A DNA stretch of 64,000 nucleotides from Phycisphaerales bacterium (GCA_029260295.1 JAJDDN010000008.1:806001-870000); one strand, 5' to 3'. Shown: positions 8,387 to 17,833, counted from the stretch's first letter. Translations and numbers: made by a program. Notes: generated from the sequence alone by a model not told the origin.

Positions 8387-9424
8387 ATGAGCGAAAACTC
8401 ACCTCTTGGCCTCTTTGGTCGCTATTTAAGCATATGGGTGGGGTTGTGTATCCTTGCCGGAGTCGGTTTTGGCTCTTTATTTCCGGCACTCTTTGAGTTG
8501 GTGGCTGGACTCGAATATGCCAATGTCAACTTCGTGGTTGCGGTGCTTATCTGGGTGATGATTTACCCGATGATGACCCAAGTAGACTTTTCCAGTCTCA
8601 AGAACCTTGGGAGTAGGCCACGCGGACTATGCATCACACTGGTTGTCAACTGGCTGATTAAACCATTCACAATGGCGGCTTTAGCAATCCTGTTCTTTGA
8701 ACATATCTTTGCGGGGCTGGTAGAGCCGGATACTGCAAAGGAATACATCGCTGGGTTGATTCTGCTCGGTGTCGCGCCTTGCACAGCTATGGTCTTTGTG
8801 TGGAGCCAGCTTACTCGCGGCGACCCCGGCTATACCCTCGTGCAAGTCTCGATCAACGATCTCATCATGGTGTTTGCCTTCGCCCCTATAGCCGCCTTTT
8901 TACTCGGCATAACCGACATTGTCGTGCCCTGGGAAACCCTACTACTGTCTGTCGTTCTTTATGTCGTTATTCCTATGGCGGCCGGATATTTCACCCGTCG
9001 CTTACTCATCAATAAATATCGCAACGAAGGTACTTTGAAACGCTTTGCAAATCGCCTTGAGCCGCTTTCAATCATTGGACTCCTAGCGACTGTAGTGCTG
9101 TTGTTTGGCTTTCAAGCCCAGACTATTCTAGAGCAACCTCTTGTGATCGCCCTGATCGCTGTGCCATTACTGATACAAAGCTATGGCATATTTGCTATTG
9201 CCTATGGCTGGTCGTATCTGTGGAAAGTCCCGCACAATATTTCTGCTCCAGCAGCATTGATTGGGACCTCCAACTTCTTTGAACTTGCCGTAGCTGTAGC
9301 CATTAGTTTGTTTGGCTTGCACTCAGGCGCAGCACTTGCAACTGTGGTGGGAGTATTGGTAGAAGTCCCGGTAATGCTTTCGCTCGTTGCCTTTGCCAAT
9401 AAAACACGGCGGCATTTCCCGTAA
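8387..9424 (+). CDS. acr3: Arsenite efflux transporter Acr3
   Basis: The 345-residue, ten-helix membrane protein belongs to the Acr3 branch of the bile/arsenite/riboflavin transporter superfamily. The essential cysteine lies in the family motif [13 protein letters not shown] (Cys132), and the conserved glutamate lies in [14 protein letters not shown] (Glu299). It should export As(III) from the cytoplasm using the proton-motive force. AAGGAG sits ahead of the ATG. No arsR, arsC or arsM neighbour is visible, so this is a lone pump. It lies between a tRNA-like repeat and the tRNA-Pro gene and is flanked by TGACCTGCCCCC direct repeats, consistent with acquisition. Confidence 0.92.
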   Translation: MSENSPLGLFGRYLSIWVGLCILAGVGFGSLFPALFELVAGLEYANVNFVVAVLIWVMIYPMMTQVDFSSLKNLGSRPRGLCITLVVNWLIKPFTMAALAILFFEHIFAGLVEPDTAKEYIAGLILLGVAPCTAMVFVWSQLTRGDPGYTLVQVSINDLIMVFAFAPIAAFLLGITDIVVPWETLLLSVVLYVVIPMAAGYFTRRLLINKYRNEGTLKRFANRLEPLSIIGLLATVVLLFGFQAQTILEQPLVIALIAVPLLIQSYGIFAIAYGWSYLWKVPHNISAPAALIGTSNFFELAVAVAISLFGLHSGAALATVVGVLVEVPVMLSLVAFANKTRRHFP

Positions 9425-9755
9425 AGAAATTCTTATCATCACAAATAGCATGGCTTTTCTTAGCTGGATGCGGGGACAAGGAATGACCTGCCCCCCCAAA
9501 CCCTGTCCCCTACAAATGTGAGGCTAAGCGTATTTGGTTTGTGAGTTCTTTAGACCAAGACACGAGGGCTCATGCCATGAAATTTCTGTCAAAATCGGGG
9601 TGAGAGGATTCGAACCTCCGACCTTCTCGTCCCGAACGAGACGCGCTACCAAGCTGCGCTACACCCCGGAAGGTCTCAGACACAACATCCATCTGACCCA
9701 AACACTAGGGCAATCCAAGAGATTTGACAATCCATCCAGAATCAGAATCGCCCAA
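9425..9755. other. Intergenic region holding tRNA-Pro
   Basis: This 331-bp region contains the second TGACCTGCCCCC motif at 9484-9495 and the tRNA-Pro gene on the reverse strand at 9595-9668. The open frame reading through the tRNA is not a gene. Confidence 0.6.
9595..9668 (-). tRNA. tRNA-Pro (anticodon CGG)
   Basis: Read on the reverse strand, a full cloverleaf is seen. The acceptor stem CGGGGTG pairs with CACCCCG. The D arm contains AGCTTGGTA, and the anticodon stem TCTCG/CGAGA encloses loop TTCGGGA with anticodon CGG. The T arm is GGAGG-TTCGAAT-CCTCT. CCA is not encoded. Partial copies of its 3' end occur at 6771 and 8123. Confidence 0.95.
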
Positions 9756-10661
9756 TCAAAACGGACGAACGAACTCAGGAATCGTGGTATACACATTGTC
9801 CTCGATCGTTGCCGGATCACCATCTGGCCCCGCCGAATAAAAGTAAGGCCGTTGCGCAGGGCACTTCCCGCCATCGGAATCCGATTCAACAGGATAATTC
9901 AATCCGCCACTCTGGCGAGCTTCCTCTTGATCGACTGGGAGGATCTTGTTCCTCCGAATTGCAATCCCATCAAATGGAACAAAGGACAAATCCACAGGCA
10001 GTGACTCAGGCGTGAAATATCCAGGCCCAGAGTTACTTGTATCCAATAAGTCCAGAGCCACACCAGCATCACCAAGTACGCGGCGATCCGCTGGCCCAGT
10101 TGAATCCTCGATGATCCCATCAAACTTCGGATGAACATACCGAATCGGATTCCCCCATGCATCAAAGATCGTGAGCAAACGGGGCTGAAGATCATCAGGT
10201 GCATCGTAAAAACTCACCATCGATTCATCTACGCTGCTCAATAGCTCATCGACAACTGATGACTTCTGAAGCGATGCCAAGTACAACCCGATTGAGTTAA
10301 TCTGATAATGCCTCTCCGGTGCGCCGGGATCAGTATTCGGGATAACAACATCAATCACACCATCGACCGCGGGATAATGCACGATGTCGCCGCGGACTTT
10401 GCCCCCGTGATCTTCTTCCAATGTGACAGCGACAATCGCAGGGGGGATCGACCCACCAGCGTCAATATAATCCGCAAGCGATTGATCAAGCACCTGCAGC
10501 ACCCCCTCGGTCGCACGCATACGCCCTGAATCTGCCATCGACGCCCCCACCCCAATGGTAATAGCTGCAAGCAACGCGATAATCGCGACAACCATCACGA
10601 GCTCAATGAGCGTAAACGCTCTGGAAACAATGGTCGGCTTAAATCGGCTGGTATCTGTCAT
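9756..10661 (-). CDS. Type II secretion-type pseudopilin (prepilin N-methylation protein)
   Basis: From the ATG at 10661 (GGAG six bases upstream) the product has 301 residues. A short basic leader is followed by a prepilin motif, RAFTLIELVMVVAIIALLAA, with Ala in place of the usual Gly before Phe, so peptidase cleavage may be atypical. The hydrophobic helix leads into a long globular domain with features of the large GspG/GspH-like pseudopilins common in planctomycetes. It stands alone, separate from the pilin cluster at 52-53.6 kb, just downstream of secA on the same strand. Its role in a secretion or pilus machine is inferred from the N-terminus. Confidence 0.8.
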   Translation of the reverse strand: MTDTSRFKPTIVSRAFTLIELVMVVAIIALLAAITIGVGASMADSGRMRATEGVLQVLDQSLADYIDAGGSIPPAIVAVTLEEDHGGKVRGDIVHYPAVDGVIDVVIPNTDPGAPERHYQINSIGLYLASLQKSSVVDELLSSVDESMVSFYDAPDDLQPRLLTIFDAWGNPIRYVHPKFDGIIEDSTGPADRRVLGDAGVALDLLDTSNSGPGYFTPESLPVDLSFVPFDGIAIRRNKILPVDQEEARQSGGLNYPVESDSDGGKCPAQRPYFYSAGPDGDPATIEDNVYTTIPEFVRPF

Positions 10662-10823
10662 GATGAGCTCCGGTGCGAGCGAGTTCAGGATGGCCTGGCA
10701 AACGCGATTATGCGTAGCTGCACGATATGCGCTGCAGTTGTCCCCGTTCATATACGCCCAAATGATTCCGCGGATCCATCATCGGGATCCCTGAATGCTC
10801 GATTCTGGACCAATTGAACACTA

Positions 10824-13800
10824 TTACTCGTCCGATTCCTTCTCTGGACTAGGTGCCGGCTTCGGCGATGCCGCCGGCTTTGGCGAATACATCGCGCCGC
10901 CGGTGAACCCAGGCCCCATGATCGAGGAACCCATGATATTGCCTCCCATCGGTGCCCCGCCCTGCCCAGGACGCGGCTGCTGAGCCCGCTGCGCCCCAAC
11001 ACCCTGCTGCTGGGGTCGCTGCTGTGGCGGAGCCTGGCGAGGTGCACCCTGGCGGGGCTGAGGTGCGGCGATGCGAGCCTTGAATATAAAGCCCGTCACC
11101 TTCTCGCGGATCTCCCGCATCATCCCCTGGAACATCCGCTGCCCTTCGCGCTTGTACTCGATCTTGGGATCAGTCTGAGCAATCGCCCGGAACCCGATCG
11201 TGTCCTTCAACTGGTCCATTGAGTACAAGTGATCTTTCCAAGATGTATCAAGCGTCTCGATCAAAATCATCTGCTCGAACTGGATCAACTCAGGACGCGA
11301 CAGCGTCTCGACCCGCGCCCGAATTGCCGGCTCCCGATCATCAGAATCCAGATACCGCATCCGCTCCGTGATCCCCTCCCCATACCGTTCAACGAGCACC
11401 GAATCAAGCTGATCGTCATCCGTTGTTGCAAGCGCTTTATCAACCATAACAGACAGGTCGTCGGTCTTGAGCGACTCCCTGGTTGCCTCGATGATCTGAG
11501 CACGGATCTTGGCCGGAGGCGTCGTCTTGATCTGATCAGGAGTCATCTCCAGATCCAAACGATCCTTGCCCCACTTGACCAGATTCTCAAACGCAGCAGC
11601 CGGATCCTGACGAGCGATCATCGTTGTCCGCTGCATGATGAAGTCGGCCGGGAACTCCGCCTCGCGTTTTTCATAGAGCTCACGAGCCGTATCAATAATC
11701 AGATCGCGGACCTCAAGCTCTTCATCAGTATGGGCCTTGAGTATCTGATCGGGATCAAGATCCTTTGTGAACTTATCCTTCGACCATGCCGCGAGCTGCT
11801 CAGCGCCATAACGCGCATCAGCAAAGCTCTCGATCTTCTCCAGAGGCTCAGCATCAATCTTCGCAAACGCTGCTTGCTCAAGCATCTCCTGAACAGCACG
11901 CCGTTCAGACGCCCCACCCTCACGCAGCGATCCAGTATCAAGCTCAATCCCGAACCGGCTCTTAGCCCAGCCATGAAGCCCCGCCGAATCAAAGTCGATC
12001 GAAACTTCAGAACCCTCAATCGGCATGTATTCACCCAGCGTGATCACGATCGTCGCCGTGACATCTTCCTTGGCGAGCTTCCGGATCGTGATGTCCATCT
12101 CCGTCGCGTCCTTGCCCTTGAGTCGCTCAGGAAGAATCGAGCAATCAAGCTGCTCGCGGGCGTAATCCGCAGCACAGGTCGCTGAATAATCATCATCCAG
12201 ATACTCAGCAATCGCGTCATCAACCACATCCTCGATGTACTCAAAGACCAGATCCTTCACCTGAAGCCCCTCAAGAATCCGCTGACGCAGCCCATAGAAC
12301 CGCTGACGCTGATGCTCCATCACTTCGTCATACTCAAGGATGTTCTTACGAACCTGGAAGTTGCGCTCTTCGACTTTCTTCTGGGCCCGCTCAACATTCT
12401 TGGACAACCAAGGATGCTCGATCGCATCCCCTTCTTTCATGCCCAGACGCGACAACAGTTTCATCGTTGTTTCGCCCGCGAACATCTTCATCAGATCATC
12501 TTCAAGCGATACAAAGAACCGCGACGACCCATTATCACCCTGGCGCCCTGAACGACCACGCAGCTGGTTATCAATACGACGCGACTCGTGCCGCTCGGTA
12601 CCAATCACATGCAGCCCGCCCATATCCTCGATATTCTCATACCAGCGGATCCGGTGTAAAATCGATCGCCCGCCCTTATCAAGCTCCGTCCGGAGACCCT
12701 CAGCACTCGCCGACTCGATCCCCTTCCCGCTCATCCAGGTATTCTGGCCCGCCCAGTGGCGCAGAAGCTGAAGCTCAAGCTCAGCAAAGTCCATCGTCTC
12801 AGCATCACGCTTCTTCATCCCCTCTGATTTCAGCTCAACGGACGCAATTTTCCGGTACACATTCTCGCGGAGTTCCTCTTCGCTCATGTCCGCCGAAAGC
12901 CCGCGAGACGCGATCCCCCGCTTGAGTAGGTGCTCAATAAACTCTTCACGATTCAGCTTCCCGAGCTTGATGTCCGTACCACGGCCCGCCATATTGGTCG
13001 CGATCATCACCGCACCAAGATGCCCCGCATCCTCGACCACATTGGCCTCGCGTTCGTGTTGCTTCGCGTTAAGCACCGAGTGCTGAACCTGGTACTTCCG
13101 TGTCAGCATCTGAGAAATCATCTCGGACCGTTCAACCGAGGTCGTGCCCACCAAGATCGGACGCCCCGCATCATGGAACGCTTTAATCTCATCGACAATC
13201 GCCTCCCACTTGTCCTTGGCCCGCAGGTACATCAGGTCGTCATAGTCACCGCGAGCGATCGGTTTGTTGGTCGGGATCGAGATCACATCGAGGTGATATA
13301 TATCATGAAACTCTTGCGCTTCGGTGTCCGCCGTGCCCGTCATACCCGAGAGCTGCTTGTACATCTTAAAGAAGTTCTGGACCGTCACAGACGCTACGGT
13401 CTGAGTCTCCGCCTTGATCGGCACGCCCTCTTTACACTCGATCGCCTGGTGCAATCCATCAGACCACTGCCGCCCGATCATCGGACGGCCCGTATTGGAA
13501 TCCACAATCACAATGTTGGGCTCACTCCTGCCCGTCGCGCGATCGGGTACATCCATCACGATGTAATCCTTATCGACCTGATACACCGCATACGCCCGCA
13601 GCGACTGCTCGAGCAAGTGCGGGATATCCATGTTCTCGTCAACATAGAACGACCCAACCCCCGCGAGCTTTTGGGCGTGAGCGATGCCCTCGTGCGTCAG
13701 GTGCGCCGACTTGCGATCCATCTCGATCTCGTAATACTGTGCAAACTGATCGCGGGCCTGCTCGAGCTCCGGGAGCCGTTTAGTCTCATCCTCAAGCCGC

Positions 13801-14924
13801 TTCTTCATCTCAGGCACAACAGCCGTGTCCCTCGATTGCCGGATATCACCCTCAAGACCCTTAATGATCTCCTTACAATGCTGGACCGCATCTTCCTTTT
13901 CCTGCCAAGGCTTCTGCAGATCAACAAGCTGCTTGGCGAGCCCCGTCGCCAGTTCGTACCGGGGCTGGTCGTCATGCGCCGGCCCTGAAATAATCAATGG
14001 CGTACGAGCCTCGTCAATCAGCGTCGAGTCAACCTCGTCAACAATCGCAAACTGACGCTTCCGCTGAACCTGCTCGTCAACATTCCGCTTCATGTTGTCG
14101 CGGAGATAGTCAAACCCAAACTCCGAAGTCGTCCCATACACAACATCACACCGGTACATCGACCGTTTAATCTCTTCGGGCTGCATGTGCATCGGGTGAA
14201 TCGCACCAACCGTAAGCCCAACCTTGGCAAAGAACGGAAAGGTCCAGTCCCGGTCACGCTGAACCAGATAATCGTTCACCGTCACGATATGAACCTGCTG
14301 ATGAGTCACCGCCGCCATGTACGCCGCAAGCGGAGCCACGATGGTCTTGCCCTCACCGGTCTTCATTTCCGCGATCTTCCCCTGCCCAAGCACCATGCCA
14401 CCGATGAGCTGCACATCAAACGGCCGCGCTCGAAACGGAGGACGCGACTCGGGATATATCTCCCGAACAGCGTCGTAGATCTCATTAGGAATATCAACCT
14501 GAATAAACCCAGGTACCGGCTCGGCGCACCCAAGATAGTCACCAGACGCCTCGGCAGGTTCGAGGGCCTCGATCTCCGCCTTGATCCGATCAAAGGTCTG
14601 ACGAACAGACTCACTCAACAGCGAAGCGTCAAACTCATGCTCGGGATTAAAGATATTCCGGATTCCAACCGACCGATCCATCGCCTCGCGTCCCGCAGCA
14701 AAGACCTCAACGAGCAAATCGTTGGAGGTCTCGCCCGCATCAAAGCGGTCACGGAACTCGCCGGTCTTGGCCTTGAGCTCGGCATCAGTCAACGCACGCA
14801 TCCGCGATTCGAACTGAGCAATCAACTCCACCCGCGAGGTGTACCGCTTGACGACACGCTCGTTGCGCGAGCCGAAAAGCTTGGAAAGAATGGTTCCGAT
14901 GACAGGGATTTCTGAGCTGGACAT
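10824..14924 (-). CDS. secA: Protein translocase ATPase SecA, extended form
   Basis: SecA is the motor that drives unfolded proteins through SecYEG. Present are Walker A (MKTGEGKT, about residue 190), the DEAD-like box region VDEVDSTLIDEARTPLIISG, the NBD2 signature GTERHESRRIDNQLRGRSGR, and the helical scaffold start NILEYDEVMEHQR. At 1366 residues it is far longer than E. coli SecA (901). Extra material includes a coiled-coil-like insert near 350-400 and a large insertion at about 920-1180 with three related modules (WAKSRFGIELD, WSKDKFTKDLD, WGKDRLDLEMT). The tail is Pro/Gln/Gly-rich and lacks the usual Cys/His zinc motif. Confidence 0.97.
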   Translation of the reverse strand: MSSSEIPVIGTILSKLFGSRNERVVKRYTSRVELIAQFESRMRALTDAELKAKTGEFRDRFDAGETSNDLLVEVFAAGREAMDRSVGIRNIFNPEHEFDASLLSESVRQTFDRIKAEIEALEPAEASGDYLGCAEPVPGFIQVDIPNEIYDAVREIYPESRPPFRARPFDVQLIGGMVLGQGKIAEMKTGEGKTIVAPLAAYMAAVTHQQVHIVTVNDYLVQRDRDWTFPFFAKVGLTVGAIHPMHMQPEEIKRSMYRCDVVYGTTSEFGFDYLRDNMKRNVDEQVQRKRQFAIVDEVDSTLIDEARTPLIISGPAHDDQPRYELATGLAKQLVDLQKPWQEKEDAVQHCKEIIKGLEGDIRQSRDTAVVPEMKKRLEDETKRLPELEQARDQFAQYYEIEMDRKSAHLTHEGIAHAQKLAGVGSFYVDENMDIPHLLEQSLRAYAVYQVDKDYIVMDVPDRATGRSEPNIVIVDSNTGRPMIGRQWSDGLHQAIECKEGVPIKAETQTVASVTVQNFFKMYKQLSGMTGTADTEAQEFHDIYHLDVISIPTNKPIARGDYDDLMYLRAKDKWEAIVDEIKAFHDAGRPILVGTTSVERSEMISQMLTRKYQVQHSVLNAKQHEREANVVEDAGHLGAVMIATNMAGRGTDIKLGKLNREEFIEHLLKRGIASRGLSADMSEEELRENVYRKIASVELKSEGMKKRDAETMDFAELELQLLRHWAGQNTWMSGKGIESASAEGLRTELDKGGRSILHRIRWYENIEDMGGLHVIGTERHESRRIDNQLRGRSGRQGDNGSSRFFVSLEDDLMKMFAGETTMKLLSRLGMKEGDAIEHPWLSKNVERAQKKVEERNFQVRKNILEYDEVMEHQRQRFYGLRQRILEGLQVKDLVFEYIEDVVDDAIAEYLDDDYSATCAADYAREQLDCSILPERLKGKDATEMDITIRKLAKEDVTATIVITLGEYMPIEGSEVSIDFDSAGLHGWAKSRFGIELDTGSLREGGASERRAVQEMLEQAAFAKIDAEPLEKIESFADARYGAEQLAAWSKDKFTKDLDPDQILKAHTDEELEVRDLIIDTARELYEKREAEFPADFIMQRTTMIARQDPAAAFENLVKWGKDRLDLEMTPDQIKTTPPAKIRAQIIEATRESLKTDDLSVMVDKALATTDDDQLDSVLVERYGEGITERMRYLDSDDREPAIRARVETLSRPELIQFEQMILIETLDTSWKDHLYSMDQLKDTIGFRAIAQTDPKIEYKREGQRMFQGMMREIREKVTGFIFKARIAAPQPRQGAPRQAPPQQRPQQQGVGAQRAQQPRPGQGGAPMGGNIMGSSIMGPGFTGGAMYSPKPAASPKPAPSPEKESDE

Positions 14925-15069
14925 GATTGGGTCTCTTGCTTGTGATCAAGCCGGATCAAATATAAATCGCCGGCGTGTGAACCGATCCACCTACACACTC
15001 AATTGTCGAGCGTCGGCACACCGGTCTAAAGTTAAATTATGCTGTAATAGAAAGCGAACAGGACTCGGA

Positions 15070-15417
15070 TCAGACCAACGAAGGCGGCGGCAAACTGAGA
15101 ATCCAAGGACTGAGCCGATCATTAGAAAGAACACAGACGGTGTCCGCGACAATCACCGCAGACATCGGCTCTGGATCAATAACCACAACCAAAGCGGTCT
15201 CGCCGCCCTGATCAACCAGCTCCCGAATCGCCTGAGCGACACAGTGCGAAAGCCGGGTCACGCGCGTCCGTTCCATGGTCTCGCTGCATGTTGTCGCCGC
15301 AGAGGCCATGCTCGTGACCAGCAAATGCATCGCGATCGCAGCCACAACCCAACTCGTCGCCCGATTTGGGCGAGCCGTTGAGTTCGTCAGCTGTGATGGA
15401 GGTGTTGTGGTCATCAT
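15070..15417 (-). CDS. Small putative secreted protein
   Basis: The 115-residue frame has a plausible signal segment at about 22-41 (TSWVVAAIAMHLLVTSMASA) ending in a fair cleavage site. The mature part includes CVAQAIRELVDQGGETALVV, which looks protein-like. No family is recognised. No clear ribosome-binding site precedes its paired ATG codons. It lies on the same strand upstream of secA with a 145-bp gap. It may be a real small exported protein or a chance frame. Confidence 0.45.
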   Translation of the reverse strand: MMTTTPPSQLTNSTARPNRATSWVVAAIAMHLLVTSMASAATTCSETMERTRVTRLSHCVAQAIRELVDQGGETALVVVIDPEPMSAVIVADTVCVLSNDRLSPWILSLPPPSLV

Positions 15418-15651
15418 GGTTCAATATCAACACAAGTATCGGCATTGAGAGCCCCCCGAGCAAGTTTGAGCCGAAATCTGGACATGTTTTTTGGCCCTCA
15501 ATCCCAGATTTCCCCCACGCCCCCCTTCCACACCGCCAGATCACACATCAGGAGAACTCCATCCCCATTGTCAAAGGATATTTCCGCCAAGGTCCGATAG
15601 AGTTGAAGTCCCCGAGCACGGAAGCCGGGCACATATGGATGATTTCGACCG

Positions 15652-16038
15652 ATGACCGACAAGGACGCACCGATGCTCGCAACCCGCCAAGCCCTCACCC
15701 CAACCCGCGAATCCCTCACCCACAAGTTCACCATCGGACGACATGAGGGCTACCTCACCATCGGCCTCTACGCCGACGGCACACCGGGCGAGATCTTCAT
15801 CAAAATCGCCAAAGAAGGCTCCGCAATCTCAGGGATGTGCCAAGCCTTCTGCCGAGCATTCTCCATCGCCCTTCAATACGGACTCCCCGTTGACGAAGCC
15901 GTCAAACGATTCAAAGGCATGCGATTCGAACCCCACGGCAACACCAGCAACCCCGACATCCCACAAGCCGACTCCATCATCGACTATGTCGCACGCTACC
16001 TCGAACTCGAGTTCACCAGCCCATCACGCAACAGCTAA
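15652..16038 (+). CDS. Stand-alone C-terminal (TSCPD-like) domain of B12-dependent ribonucleotide reductase
   Basis: The 128-residue protein matches the region found at the C-terminus of class II (NrdJ) ribonucleotide reductases. Its family motifs are GYLTIGLYADGTPGEIFIKI, AKEGSAISGM, ALQYGLP, then MRFEPHG and IIDYVARYLELEF. Here it is a complete gene without the catalytic barrel or the cysteine-rich reducing tail. It may be a partner for a split NrdJ or a repurposed domain. ATG codons at 15652 and 15673 are both possible starts. A hairpin of the GGGTGCC family follows at 16071. Confidence 0.75.
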   Translation: MTDKDAPMLATRQALTPTRESLTHKFTIGRHEGYLTIGLYADGTPGEIFIKIAKEGSAISGMCQAFCRAFSIALQYGLPVDEAVKRFKGMRFEPHGNTSNPDIPQADSIIDYVARYLELEFTSPSRNS

Positions 16039-16070
16039 CTCCTGCCGAATGGCCCGAAGTTCTCTTCTCT

Positions 16071-16112
16071 GGGTGCCCCGTCGGAACTGTCTTCAGTTCC
16101 TTCGGGTCTTCT
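16071..16112 (+). repeat. GGGTGCC-GTCTTC hairpin element A
   Basis: GGGTGC leads into CCCG-tc-GGAACTG, loop TCTT, then CAGTTCC-tt-CGGG, followed by TCTTCTCTTC. It lies between two convergent genes. There is no T tract, so it is not a classical terminator. Confidence 0.75.
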
Positions 16113-16149
16113 CTTCTCAGGTCGTCCAGCCAAAACCGCCAGACTCGCC

Positions 16150-17118
16150 CTAGACCACCCGGTTCGGGGGTTCCCCACCTTCAAATACAGCACAGATGCT
16201 CGTCTGCACCATCTCCGTCATCGCCATGCGCCACCGCTCCTCAGCACTCCCAATATGAGGCGTCAGCACCGCCCGATCACACGCAACCAACCCCGGATGC
16301 ACCGTCGGCTCATTCTCATACACATCGAGCCCCGCCCCCCAAAGATGCCCTGAATTCAACGATTCAACGAGTGCCGCCTCATCAACAATCGGCCCCCTCG
16401 CCGTATTGACAAGGATCGCATCGGATTTCATCGACTTGAGCCTCTTGGCATTGATCAAATGCCGAGTCTCAGGAGTCAAAGGCGTATGAATGCTCACCAC
16501 ATCCGCCTCCACGATCCCCTCATCAAGCTCCACCCGCCGCGCCCCAATCGGCGCCATCTCAAACTCCAGATGCCTCGACCGGGCCACATACGCAATCCGC
16601 ATCCCGAGCGACTTGGCCCGCAGTGCCATCGCATACCCAATCCGCCCCGCCCCGACGATCAGCAGTTCCTTGCCGCACAGATCGAGCCCTATGAAATCAG
16701 CCATCCCGAGCTGCCCATTGGCCGGATATTCAGGAGACCGAGCGTACCGATCCGCCTGAATCAACCGCCGAGCAGTGCTGAGCATAAGCAAAAACGCAAC
16801 ATTTGCGGTCCCCTCGGTAACCGCATCGGGGGTATTGCAAACCACAATACCCCTGTCTTTGCAGGACTCAAGATCAATATTGTCGATCCCCACAGCGAAG
16901 TTATTCACAATTTGGAGCTGTTCCCCCGCCGCATCAAGCATCTTGTCATCCACCGGATCGGTGTACATCGTTACGAGTGCATGAGCCCCTAAAACAAAGG
17001 GTTTGAGCAGCTCCCGCGTCGCGAGCCCTTCCCCGAGCACCTGCATGCAAGCGTCTGGTATTTCGAGCTTTCCGGGTATCGAGCGTGTGATCCGGACTTG
17101 TTTTTGAGGGGTTTCCAT
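16150..17118 (-). CDS. D-isomer-specific 2-hydroxyacid dehydrogenase
   Basis: From the ATG at 17118 the enzyme has 322 residues. The NAD-binding Rossmann motif is VGAGRIG. The family residues follow: Arg in NTARGPIVDE, Glu in DVYENEP and the catalytic His in LTPHIGSAEE. The substrate-domain motif NFAVGIDNIDL is also clear. The glyoxylate/hydroxypyruvate reductase subgroup is the best guess; it would interconvert a 2-keto acid and a D-2-hydroxy acid with NAD(P)H. The frame is open for 71 codons further upstream, but that extension lacks family character. It is divergent from the HU-type gene. Confidence 0.88.
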   Translation of the reverse strand: METPQKQVRITRSIPGKLEIPDACMQVLGEGLATRELLKPFVLGAHALVTMYTDPVDDKMLDAAGEQLQIVNNFAVGIDNIDLESCKDRGIVVCNTPDAVTEGTANVAFLLMLSTARRLIQADRYARSPEYPANGQLGMADFIGLDLCGKELLIVGAGRIGYAMALRAKSLGMRIAYVARSRHLEFEMAPIGARRVELDEGIVEADVVSIHTPLTPETRHLINAKRLKSMKSDAILVNTARGPIVDEAALVESLNSGHLWGAGLDVYENEPTVHPGLVACDRAVLTPHIGSAEERWRMAMTEMVQTSICAVFEGGEPPNRVV

Positions 17119-17330
17119 GCCTGAGGATAGGACACATGATTCGTGAACTTTGGTGTTCTTCACTGACCAGATTGTGTCCCCAGAAGGAGACAATTGGAAA
17201 AATATATGAAAAACCCTATGAAAACAGGGGGAAATGATGTTATCGTGCCGATAGAAGTCCGGTAAAAACAACTGTATGTGTGGGTGGAAGCCGCACACAG
17301 ATTCACCACAATTGCAGAATGGAGATTGCA

Positions 17331-17786
17331 ATGGCTAAGAAAACAAAGAAAAAAGCAGCGAAGAAGACCGCAAAGAAAACAGCAGCTCGTAAGCCAGCCG
17401 CCAAGAAGAAAGCAGCACCAAAGAAGGCCGCTGTCAAGAAAGCACCAGCAGCCAAGAAGGTCGCCAAGATCACCGCTGCTAAGGAAAAACCACGCACCAA
17501 GTCAGAAGTCCTGACCATCATCTCAGACCATGTCGGCATCTCCAAAAAGGAAGCCGCCCAAGTCTTTGATGTCATGGGTGACATGATCCAGGTCGACCTC
17601 AAGAAGACCTCATGCGGTTCATTCAATGTCCCAGGCATGATGAAAGTTTCCGTCCAACGCAAGCCAGCAACCAAGGCACGCAAGGGCGTCAACCCATTCA
17701 CCAAGGAAGAAATGGTCTTCAAAGCCAAGCCGGCACGCAATGTCGTCAAGGTCCGCCCACTCAAGGCACTCAAAGACCGCGTCTAA
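17331..17786 (+). CDS. HU-family DNA-binding protein with histone-H1-like N-terminal tail
   Basis: From the ATG at 17331 (GGAG 7 bp upstream) the product has 151 residues. The first ~50 are almost entirely Lys, Ala and Pro (AKK repeats), like eukaryotic H1 tails. The remainder is an HU/IHF-type fold: EVLTIISDHVGISKKEAAQV for the helical body, then the beta-arm region with FTKEEMVFKAKPARNVVKVR. It should bind and compact DNA non-specifically, with the tail adding electrostatic contacts. A strong terminator follows within 20 bp. Lys-rich tails also occur on the DksA-like protein at 33.9 kb. Confidence 0.88.
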   Translation: MAKKTKKKAAKKTAKKTAARKPAAKKKAAPKKAAVKKAPAAKKVAKITAAKEKPRTKSEVLTIISDHVGISKKEAAQVFDVMGDMIQVDLKKTSCGSFNVPGMMKVSVQRKPATKARKGVNPFTKEEMVFKAKPARNVVKVRPLKALKDRV

Positions 17787-17805
17787 TCTCCTTTTCTTAG
17801 GATAC

Positions 17806-17833
17806 AAAAAAACCCACATCTTGTGGGTTTTTT
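17806..17833 (+). terminator. Intrinsic terminator of the HU-type gene
   Basis: AAAAAACCCAC, loop ATCTT, then GTGGGTTTTTT. The A and T runs make it able to work in both directions, serving the HU gene and the convergent lipoprotein gene. Confidence 0.9.

Noticed and set aside
9534..10004. 156-codon + frame reading through the tRNA
   Set aside because: It includes the tRNA-Pro sequence and the antisense of the pseudopilin gene.
11229..14915. Several long + strand frames opposite secA
   Set aside because: They are Arg/Leu/Ile-rich antisense frames of secA with no recognisable domains.
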